Origin: Corythucha ciliata
Lineage: Eukaryota > Arthropoda > Insecta > Hemiptera > Tingidae
Assembly: GCA_038030265.1 (NCBI GenBank)
Contig: CM075942.1
Coordinates: 45,536,751-45,600,750, forward strand
DNA: 64,000 nucleotides
Direction: 5' to 3'
Shown: piece after piece, positions 1 through 10,100 of the stretch
Position numbering within the stretch: position 1 is the first letter of the stretch
Layout of the letters: the number at the start of each line of letters is the position of its first letter
Translations under genes and position numbers: made by a program
The notes under the pieces: model-generated
Told to the model about the DNA's origin: nothing
The model's input: only the letters and a program-made list of their open reading frames with translations
Database searches by the model: none

Positions 1-290
1 ATTCGCCCAATGGTCGGAATGAAATAACCATAACGCGTTCTGGGTAATTCATTTTACTCAATAGCCGAAATAAAGGTTAGGCTGAGTCTGCTGGGCGTCT
101 CGTGTGTTCGCTTGGTAAATGCCACGGGAGCATATCGTGCGTGAATAAATAAAGTTTGCCTCTTTGAGTGTGGGTAAAATCGGAAGACCCACGACGCGAA
201 ATAGACTAACCTAACCTTTATTTCGGCTAATGAGTAAAATGAATTACATAGAACGCGTTGGGGTATTTCATTCCGCTCACTGGGCGAAAT
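1..290. repeat. Inverted-repeat element, 80-bp arms, cut by window edge
   Basis: Bases 1-80 are the reverse complement of 211-290 with few mismatches, around a 130-bp unrelated core. The arms carry the motifs AACGCGTT and ATTCATTTTACTCA. The element may extend left of the window. Beyond the right arm (to about 360) the CGCGTT motif recurs at about 30-50 bp spacing, so the element is embedded in or derived from a short periodic repeat. No coding capacity is seen; a MITE-like or foldback origin is inferred. Confidence 0.75.
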
Positions 291-2173
291 AAATTACCCA
301 CGGCGCGTTGTGATCATTTCACACTGCCCATACGCGTTGCGGTTAAATTTTTTGGGCAATGGACGAATTCGGCACAAAAGGCCTGGATTCTGCTATAAGA
401 CAGCGGCGCACTCCGCTTCGTGTGGGCGTTCCCGGCAGAGTATTTACAATCTCCCTACGAGTTCAGAGCCCATGCCTTTTTTTGTCTTTTCGAGCAAACC
501 TCATTTCGTCAGCAGAACCACCGCATTACACGCTGCCTTGGATAACACCAAGGGTATCGTTTGTAACGCAGGTTTACCGTTTGTAGCGGGTGCGTGATTT
601 TCATCGCAAACGCACAGTGCACAGGCAGAAACTGCGGGCGTTTTCCGCTGAAAAAGTTAACTCACGTAGGTATTTGTGTTACCACACGCGCAACGTTGCA
701 AGCTATGGGTGTAGACTTGAGCTTTTCATCGCATCTTTGGGACTATAATGCGCAACGTTGGTTTTTTAGTCGATGAGTCACACCCGCCTTATTTCGTGTC
801 GCGTACTTTGGATAACTTGGTTTTTGGCTTAAATATTCCCAAAAAATCCTCACGTCCAACGTTTAGTATTGCAGTTGACGTGGATGTCATTTCTGAAGTA
901 GTTTTTGGTGCTGAATCGAATGCACGGTACAGTCCGTTTCTCTACATTCAATATTCTTTGAGTTGCGAACAAAAATACCGAAAAAAAAAGAGTTTTCCTC
1001 GATGTGCTATGAAAATGTGTAATTATCACGATTATGGGCAGAAATAACTATGTTATAAGATGGAGACATGGATGGAAGGATTCTACGCTGTTCACAAGAT
1101 CAGTATTGTGTAGTGTTTTGTGCTAAATCGAATGAGCGTTTGCAGGGATCGCTTGGGCCAATACTTTTTGAGTTACGCCCACAAATATAAAAACAAATCC
1201 TTTTTAAAGTACTGGATTTGTTCGAAGATATTTGACCGTAACTCAAAAATTATTGATTCCAGCGATCTCTACTACAGCTCATTCGGTTCATCACAAAAAA
1301 CAACACAAGATCAGATAACATAATTAGTTCTGCCCAAAATATTGATACACATTTTCACGGCATATGGAAAATATCACGGTTTTTCAGGTATTTTCGTTCA
1401 TGACACAAAGAATATTGATCACAGAGAATCGAGCTATTTAGCTCTGAAAAGAGCTGTTACCATGAAGCACTTGATTTTTTAAATAATCTTATTTTTAATT
1501 TTTGTTAATTCTTTCATGAACTCGCACTTCTTAGGTAGACGCACATTAAATTCCGGATTCATAAATCCGGGTTTATTTTATTTATTGATGTGTTATTATT
1601 AACTTTTTTGCGAGTTTCCAGGTTATCTTAGAATTATAAGGCTAAAGAACGGAAAAAAAAACACGGAGCATTTCTCGCACAAAACGTGATATATTTTGGA
1701 GGGGGGAGGATTTCAAAATGATTAATCTCTCAAGTCTTATTGGTGTAGTCCAGGACAGTGTGTAATGTGAGGGTGCCGGCAAAGATAAGAAAAAGAGCGC
1801 TCTAGGGGAAGAGCTGTAAGTTTAGGTACAATAACGAACGCCGGTACTCATCAAGATTTCAATAGAGTTTGGTACGACAACCGAAGAAAATCTCAGATTT
1901 AGACAATTTCCTATTATAAAATTCCTCCTAAAGCTATCAACGAGCTTTAGTAATGGAGTGGCTGTAATGTTAAAATTAATTACAAAGTTATATTAGGGGA
2001 AAAGTTCGGAGAAAAATGTTGTCATACCTGAGGTCAGTTCTCTTTTCAAGAAGTATCAAGTAATTTCAATGCAGTAATCGCGTAGTGATCTTATAATCTC
2101 TTGAAATTGGTCAACAAGTATCATATTATTTTCCAGGTAGCCAGAATTTCTCTATCCAGTTTTGGAAAGTACA
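291..2173. other. Non-coding stretch, no gene recognised
   Basis: Short ORFs occur at 310-597 and 748-1047, but they have no recognisable domain, no convincing splice context, and lie beside inverted-repeat DNA. From about 1440 the sequence is AT-rich with no long open frame. I see nothing supportable here. Confidence 0.6.
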
Positions 2174-2323
2174 GGGCCGTATTCATATAGTCGTCACTCA
2201 AGCTGAGTATTTGCTTAAACGGCTTCAGTCCTGTCTGTCCGGTCGTTCTAATCGTCGTAAGTCGTCTGTTTTGAATCGAAATAAGCAAATACTCAGCATA
2301 AGTGACGACTATGAATGAAGGCC
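2174..2323. repeat. MITE-like inverted repeat, family M2 (GGGCCGTATTCAT ends)
   Basis: The two ends are inverted copies of each other over about 43 bp: GGCCGTATTCAT...GTCGTCACTCAAGC and, at 2282-2323, its complement. The total length of about 150 bp with a short unrelated core is typical of a MITE. Degraded relatives lie at 42509-42556 and 60921-61000. Confidence 0.75.
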
Positions 2324-2752
2324 ATGTGGACGGGGTGTTAGTGGAGCTTTCGTGAGATATCCTTCCTCTTTTCTCCCAGTCGAGATCCAGATCGCTTCTT
2401 GTACGCCTCAGGGAAGATGGTATGGACGTATGATGAGTGGTTCAGGATGTTTGAGGACCTTACCCCAACGAAATGCTGGCAACCATGGGCAACCCGCAAA
2501 AACGTTGCCTGAACCCAAGGCTTCCATCAGCGCTGAAAATATTAAATAAAAGAAGATTTAGAGATATGCATGTTGACAATGGTTACGTTACAAAACTCGG
2601 GGCTCGCGTTCAAGCGCTGAAGTGTAGAATAAAGCGCTTATGGAGTTTTACAAGGGTGATTTCTATCGCGATGGGACGTGTTTTGTTGGATTTTAAACAC
2701 TTACTCAGCGGTCAGCGCTGAGCTAGATAGACAGTTTTGCAACGGCAAAAGA

Positions 2753-3050
2753 CTTAGGCCCGATTTCACCAACTTCTCAAACCAAGATCAACAACTAATC
2801 ACGATTAACAATGTAAACACTTATATCAGAATTCATGTGGGTCGCTATTGGCAACTAATCACGATCAACTTTAAACGAGATCAATTTTGTTGGGCCTTAG
2901 GCCCATTTTCACCAACAAAATTGATCTCGTTTAAAGTTGATCGTGATTAGTTGCCAATAGCGACCCACATGAATTCTGATATAAGTGTTTACATTGTAAT
3001 TGTGATTAGTTGTTGATCGTGGTTTAAGAAGTTGGTGAAATCGGACCTAG
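2753..3050. repeat. Near-perfect palindrome: head-to-head dimer of MITE family M1
   Basis: Two copies of an approximately 150-bp element face each other across TTAGGCCCATTTTCACC at about 2895-2911. Outer ends read TTAGGCCCGATTTCACCAAC. The same family occurs singly at 41854-41999 and, with an inner insertion, at 47857-48135. Recurrent internal words are CAACAACTAATCACGAT and GGCAACTAATCACGATCAA. There is no open reading frame of note. Confidence 0.85.
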
Positions 3051-4099
3051 TGCTCATTAAGCGCTGAACAAGTCTGAAGTTTTGCAACGCGGCCAGTCAC
3101 TCCGGTTGGCAAAGATTAAGGCAACGCAAAACTTGAGGCATTTTGTGCAGGTGACCTTATAGCAATGAAACAAATGAAACGAAAGACAAGGAACGTAACT
3201 TCCTTGCCATTTCATTTAACGTATGCTACAAGCGAAAAGAGGGTACTTACTTCTTGCGGTGACGGCTTTTATCCATCGCTCTCGCCGCTCCTTCTCGTTG
3301 GGTTTATTCAGGGAACGACAACTTTCACGCGACAATTTTCTCGCGCGTTGTGGCAACCCACAACCGAACTAATTACCATTGGGAGGAAAATTCAAAAAAA
3401 TTACTATAAATGAGGAAAAAATGACAATACCGAAAATAAAAATAGTGTCTTGATTGGAAACACACAAGACTGATTAGTTTGTTCCTGTACACAAATCGTA
3501 GAGGTCTCCGCTAAATGGCGCAGCGCGAGTATTTTGCACGGTCCCCATACGCTTTCCGGCATTGTGCGTTCAACAAACCGTGCACCGACCGAAACGCCCG
3601 CATAGTACGGGTGCACAGCTGGATCAGGATGCGGCGTATGAGCCCAAAGGCTTTGGCGCCAGCTGGGTTTAAAGCCCGGCGCCCACTAATTATTATTATT
3701 TTATAAGGTGGCCCTTAAGGGAGAGCTGCAGGGACGATTCCTCGACCCTGTACGAAACCGTGTATTCTTGGGTTCGTCGGCACGGGGAATCCGAAAATCG
3801 AAATTATTTTCGATCAGACGAACAAGTTGAAGGAGGTCCTCCCTGTGATTTTGTCAGCAGGACTGTCACCAGACCTGAAGTCAAAAGAAAAACCTCCACG
3901 CAAATGGATCCTGCTGGGCCCGCCGTGAAGTAGAAAAATTCGGCCGAAATCAACGGCTATGCGAAACACACATGTTTGGTCACATTGAGGGGCGATAATG
4001 ACGGTGCCCCTTCAAGGAGGTGTTTGGCCGAGACCGGCTGCATTCTGAAGTGGGATTAGCCACTATAGAGAAACAGACTATAGCACGACTCAATCCCAC
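3051..4099. other. Non-coding stretch, no gene recognised
   Basis: Contains short unsupported ORFs on both strands (3165-3413 +, 3404-3616 -, 3515-3706 +) with no domain signal. A short TTA-rich run at 3688-3703 may be the tail of an old retroelement, but nothing upstream is recognisable as coding. Confidence 0.5.
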
Positions 4100-4735
4100 A
4101 GACTTTAAATTTGAATGAGCGAAAAAATGAAAATGCCAAAATCGGGAGATTTGTATTCCGATAAATCGGAAACTGAAAGTTTTCGAAAGAGCCACATCCG
4201 TGAAATAGGATCTTGGTGATGTCAACAACAACAACAACAATAACTGTGATATATATTTGGTTTTGAAACAGGGAGACCCGCGAAATGTGTGTATTTGTGC
4301 GGCCAAATACATTTTTGAAAAAGCCAAACACGTGAAATCTTGTTTTTGTACGGGCGAAAACCCCCGAAATCAGCTTTTAGGTCTTTTCCAGCAAAGGTTT
4401 TGGAACATGTTCGGAGCTGTGTTACCGTGGGACCAACCAATTTTATTGGCTGGTCCCGTGGCAACTGTGCTCCGAAAATGTTCGAAACACCTTGCTAGAA
4501 CGTGCCTTTCGAGTGAGAAAACTCCCAGATGCTAGCTGTTGGTAGGAGAGTGAAATTGGGTTTGGTATGCAATGCCGTGAAATTTTGTTTCAATAATAAC
4601 CAAACCCGCGAAAATTTTTTTCTTTCGATAATCCCCCCCCCCCCAAGAAAATTTGGTTTTTGAAGAAGTCAAACCCAATAAAAAGCCAAAACCACGATAA
4701 TTTGGATTTCTGCGAACCAATGTCGAGAAATTTAG
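4100..4735. repeat. Degenerate 31-bp periodic repeat, family B
   Basis: Recurrent AAATTTCGCGG / TTTGG / CTTTTTCAAAA words at roughly 30-bp spacing, mostly in the orientation reading GAAAT...CCAAA. A C13 run lies at about 4632-4644. A hairpin (4390-4496) is nested inside. ORFs called across this tract on either strand are by-products of the repeat. Confidence 0.6.
4390..4496. repeat. Compact 107-bp hairpin with 51-bp arms
   Basis: Bases 4390-4440 pair with 4446-4496, leaving a loop of about 5 nt. Key words are TTCGGAGC...GGGACCA on the left and TGGTCCC...GCTCCGAA on the right, with roughly 80% pairing. It could be a miniature foldback element; its size also resembles a precursor microRNA, which cannot be decided from sequence alone. 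Confidence 0.7.
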
Positions 4736-4893
4736 GTATTAAAGAGTTGTAAAGCCGTACGTCTGGGTTCAGGGAGTCGACAGGGGCTCAAACCGGAACA
4801 AAGAGAGAGATCCCAAAGAGGTTATTTTACCCCGTGATGCATATTATTTATTCGATATCTGACTCACTTGCCCTCAGACCCAACGGGTTTGCG

Positions 4894-5018
4894 GGGGCCG
4901 TATTTCGAACGTTCGGGAAAGCAAGCGGGATCTAAGGATGCCGAATAGGAATTAAAATTATCCCGCCATAGCGACCGCATCTCGTGGCATTTTCACACGG
5001 CTTCGTAATAAGGCCCCT
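4894..5018. repeat. MITE-like element, family M3, copy 1
   Basis: Ends read GGGGCCGTATT and AATAAGGCCCC. Its reverse complement aligns over essentially its full length with the copy at 57731-57862, including the inner words CCGTGTGAAAATGCC and GCTATGGCGGGATAAT. Confidence 0.8.
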
Positions 5019-7151
5019 AGTCAAGAGGCTGCGCCCTGCCCTTTCCGACTCATCGTCAGTGGCTTCTCTCTTAACCCCGACTCTGCGACTTCCCCCCAAC
5101 AAGAGAATTCCCCGGGTTTTATACTAGAACCCGGGAACATGTTTGTAAAACCCTAAATGCTGTGGTTAACAAGCAGTTTCCTCAAGGACTCGTTGACGCT
5201 ATCGGCCATTCTCCCCCGCTCGTCACTGAGCACGCCGAGTTCACCCACAAAGCGGCAAATTATTTCCCGGATCGAGCTCCTTCTCTCAACATTACCCTCA
5301 CATTATAAACGCCCTTTTTAGGGCGTTACAGAGTCAAACTCGAAGCAATTTCGTTTTTCTAATTATCGGTTCCAACGAAATGATTCGTCAGGGAGTGACA
5401 TCTGCCAAATTAGCTTTTCATTGTGTAAGAAAATTCTTCGAGTCAAAATTGTAAATTCGGTCCTTGATGCACCACAGTCTCTTCTGTTGTACAGGACCAA
5501 GTCGAGCCATGGACTATGGCGCAAACGGCGACTACCATGCAACCAGCAGGAAGGGTGCGTCATCAGAGGGTACAGTGTGACCAAATAATGAATGTTCAGA
5601 ATAATTAAAACTATCCTTTTTCATTGTGTAAGAAAATTCTTACAGAGGATTGGGTTTCACATATCGCTTTTAACCTTGAAGGTCTATCACAAATCACAAT
5701 GCAAAATTTGGACCGATCCAGATCATGTTTTGCCATATCGACATCTGACGTGGTCATGTCAGACCGTGCTGTTGACTCTTTGGGTAGATAAAACAGGATG
5801 TAAACAGCTTTTAAAAAATAAACTGCGAAAGCTGAGTACCGGGGAACCCACACCTTTCGCTATCACTGTCCCTCATTCCAAAGCGATTACGCGGCACCCA
5901 CTCCAAGGTAAACTCATTATTGTAGGATTGGGTGGAAATACGTGGACTAATTGCGTTGTTAATGGATAAATAATGATTTATTTATTTATCTTCATGGATT
6001 GTCTTGGCAGCGCTCTTGGACCTATCTCACTCAATGTGAGAATTGTACGGCAATAAACCGTTACTTACACGTCAAGGATCTGGAAATTTAAAAGAAAAAA
6101 ACCTATTTATAATTTTATGTATGGATTTCCGACGTTTGATCTATTGAATTGTGTTGTAGGGAGCATCAGGAGCACAACATGTGTCCTTGTTACTGTCTAG
6201 TCACTCCATTGATTGAGAGAAAAATGAGAAAATAAGCACGAATTATTGTTTGCACAAGTGACCAGCCTGCTGGAAAGTGAACAATAAACGTGTGCAATCA
6301 CCCGTGAATAAGGTATCTAATGATTGTGAGAACAAAACGCGTAATGAAATGCGAACCTACAGATACCTCACGATTCTTCTGATGAACTGGAAAAGTGAAA
6401 GGGGACAGGCCCTTCAAGGAAAACTTGAGAAAATCGTGGCAATGACTACACTGATTAAACTGATTACAAGCGGAAAATTACCGTCATAACGCTGTCTTTT
6501 AGGACGGGTTTTCGATTCCGTAGAATGAGACCCGTCGACTTTTTGGTTGGCTTCGTCGGCATGTTGAACTATTCAAAGATAAACGGAAAGCACAACCACG
6601 GCCATCCTGTCACTACGAAACGTTTGAGATCCTATTCAGGCAGTGTGAGTCGAGGGCTGGAGCCATTTCGTATAGCTCGTTTTTTTTACCGCGTTGTTAA
6701 CATTTTAACTGTTTGACCGTATGGATATAGTTTTTTAATAACTTGAGAAACTCAACAATAACAACAAAATCTGAGAGAGATGATTAATTCACTTAAACAC
6801 AATGCAAACTTGAAACACTGTACCCAGCTCGGCCTTCTTCGGAGTTGTCGGACAGTTGAAATCAATCGGAAGGTTCAAGTCGGTCTCCCGCTAGGAGCGC
6901 TACTTCTGCTCCCCGCATCGATCAGTCGTCAGCTGTGGAGGACTCCTACTCCTACAATTACAAACAGGTGTTATGATTAGAGGGGGAGTCCCGCGAATTT
7001 ACTGGTCTTGGTCTCTCGGTTCAATTTGAGTTAAATTCCCACAGGGCGGGGTGAGTAAATTAAGGTCTTGAATAATGTCATTTAGCGGGTACAGATGCTT
7101 TTAAATTCATGCGTGCAGCCGACAAAATATCAACGAAAGTAGACAGAAACA
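5019..7151. other. Region upstream of the MCPH1 gene, no other gene recognised
   Basis: A 125-codon ORF at 5592-5969 has no recognisable domain. A short direct repeat (CATTGTGTAAGAAAATTCTT) occurs at about 5419 and 5623. The stretch ending at 7151 should hold the promoter and 5' UTR of the MCPH1 gene, but I see no clear TATA box or initiator to place the start. Confidence 0.45.
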
Positions 7152-10100
7152 ATGGCCTCAACAAGTAAGAAAAAAAAGTTCGCCTCTCTCCGCACGCCTA
7201 TGAAGGAAGTGGACGTCAACGAGATCCTCGATCAGTTGTTCACTTCCAAGGAAAAGGTTGATCCGTCTCCGTTCGACAATGACGATTTAGAGTTCTCGTT
7301 TAGAAAAAAAGTTCCCTTGCTCGACGACCGACCGTTCAAAGAAGGTGACAGCTACGTGGACAATTTGGAAGACGGCTACGAAGATGATCCCTATCGGTCG
7401 TTAATCATTGAACCGCCTCCGACGACACCATACAGGAGCCTCAATGTCAAACGCGTCGAATTCCGTTCGGAGAGAAAGTTACGTAGTTCAAATGCCGTCG
7501 ACACCCCCACTCCACGGACTGACCGACTTTTCACGTCGTCCACTCCAGTTGACAAACCGCCTCCAACACCGATGACAGGAGTGAAACCCTTGGCCCCTGA
7601 AACACCGCCAGTGACACGATGTACGCCTTTCACGTCGACTCCACTGAATGTGTCTACGGCATCGGCTGGAGGTATACCGTACAAGTTCAACGTCGATTAC
7701 GAGTCCCCAACAAAAGACATGTCAGATGAAGAGCGAGCAAACATTCTCTTGGGTACGTCATCATTTATTTTGTCGTCACTGCTTTATTCATTTTTACCTC
7801 ATTTGACCATAGTACTATAGGTGTGCGATCCATCTGGTCCGTGCCCTACATTTTTCAGGTAGAGTGTACGATGACCTAGAAATAACGATAACGTCAAAAA
7901 TATTGCCAATAAGACTGCCTCCTCCCTGCACATAACGGAATGAAGTTGGGTTTTTATTCGAAAAACAGGTATTTCAGACCTTGGCGCGTCAAACCTGTCC
8001 CTTCAGAGGGCTCAGCCGACTATCGAATTCCCAGAAACTAGGTACTCGATTCCCACTCACTTTGAAACTATCGGAAACAATTAGGGTGAGAGTATACAGG
8101 GTGTTTCAAAACTTAATGGCAATATTTTTCTGGCTTATTCCTGACCTAAAAATAATACGATTTGACGAAATAATCGTGGGTCGAAACTGATTTCCCACTG
8201 AGATACGGCCAATTTAGTTTTTTCCGATTTTATGGTGTTTTTTGTTCAAAATGTTCGATTTCTGGACCTTTCCCTTGTTCAAAATGCATTTATGAGCACA
8301 TTTTCGGAAAGCCCATGAAATTTCCTACAGGATGCAACCATTTTTATTCGACAAAATGTGCTGTAAGATTTAAAGTAGCCTATCTAAGCGTGCGGCAATT
8401 ATCTGGTCTCACAATCTGCCCCCTAAACGATTCATGATTTCACCCCTCTTGTTTTCGTCTATGGATCTCCCATTTTACCAAAAGTTGCCCCATTTAATAA
8501 GCTTCAAAATCGTGTGTTTGAATTTGTAGATCGCCACCTTAGAATTAGAGATAATCCACTTTCAATCAATAAAGTCATGCATACGAAATAGGAAACAAAG
8601 ATTTACTTGACCAATTTGTGAATGAAAAAAATAACGAAAAGTAATAAAGAATTCAAGAATTTCTTGAATTTCAAGAATCAAATTCATTGTGGCAAAATTG
8701 GCTCGAAATGGCCTCCATTTACTCGGCGGCATGTCTCCACTCGGAGGACGAAACTTTTGGAGACGCGTCTTAACACATGTCGATTTCTACGAATAGTTTC
8801 GAAACCATCTATTATCCTTTGTCTTAACTCATCAACATTTTCTATTGAGCCTCCTCCGTACACTAGAGCCTTTAAATGACCCCAAACATAAAAGTCCATT
8901 GGGGTCAAGTCGGGCGATCTGGGAGGCCATTGCGTCGGACCACCGCGGCCTATCCACCGGTGTTCGAAAACGTTGTCCAGCTCCCTTCTTGCATCGCGGC
9001 TGAAATGGGGGGCTGCGCCATCGTGCATGAACCACATGTTTCTTCTGATATTCAGAGGTACATTTTCCAAGAGTGGAGATAAATCATTTCGTAAGAAATC
9101 GGTGTAATTCTGCCCATTCAAGTGTCCAGTTATAAAAAACGGACCAATTAAAAAATCACCGACTAAGCCGCCCCAGACGTTCAAACTGAACTGCCTCTGA
9201 TGGCTTCGTTCTACAGTTGCATGTGGATTTCGCACATCCCAGAAATGGTTATTTTTGAAATTGAATGTACCATTTCTAGAAAACCCAGCTTCGTCCGTAA
9301 ACAGAATGTTCCGTTCGAAATTATAAATGTCTCTGCGAGTTCTTAGGAGAAAATCACAAAACTGCATCCGTTGCGCGGGATCCTGTTCCTCCAAAGCCTG
9401 GACCTTCTGGATATGGAACGGGTACAGATCATGGTCGTGCAAAATTCTCCAAACCGTTGAATGCGACAAATTTTCTTGTTGTCCAATCACTCTTGTACTT
9501 AACGTCGGATCTTCTACAACTCGAGCTAAAATGTGTTCTTCCGCTGCGGCCGTTCTCACTCTTCTTGGTCGTCCACCTTCGTTTCGACTTTGGAAACTCC
9601 CTTTAAAAAACGCGCTGTCATTATTATTGAACTAACTGCGCTATTAAAATACTTCACGAACACCTACCTCTTTCCCTCAAAGTTCGATCTACACGCAGAA
9701 ACACAAATCGGTGCGGTAACCGTCGATTAGGAAACGCTTCCTGGTACATACGGCTTGCAAGAGCACAATTACCAAAAGCTCTGGCATACATAATGTGTAT
9801 GTCAGCTTGCTCTTCAAAAGAATAATTTACCATTTTTGTTGGGCAGCGATTCGAATAACACAAATGGCAAGACTAATGTACAACGAAAGAAAAAATGATC
9901 TGCTCTTTATTCTTCCAGTTCATTATTTTCTCTTTTGTCTATGACGACAACACAAACAACTGACAACAAAAAGTAAAACAAACAAAATATCGGGGCCAGT
10001 TTTGACCGGCTGAAACTTCGACAATGAAGCATCGTGAAATGTCACTTGTCAGACATGTATGCATGACTTTATTGATTGAAAGTGGATTATCTCTAATTCT

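Noticed and set aside
4056..4464. Overlapping ORFs on the minus strand
   Set aside because: They read through family B periodic repeats and a hairpin; repeat-derived.
5592..5969. 125-codon ORF
   Set aside because: No domain, no splice or promoter support, composition not clearly coding.
7391..7690. 99-codon ORF on the minus strand
   Set aside because: Shadow of MCPH1 exon 1, which has a clear protein-like composition on the plus strand.
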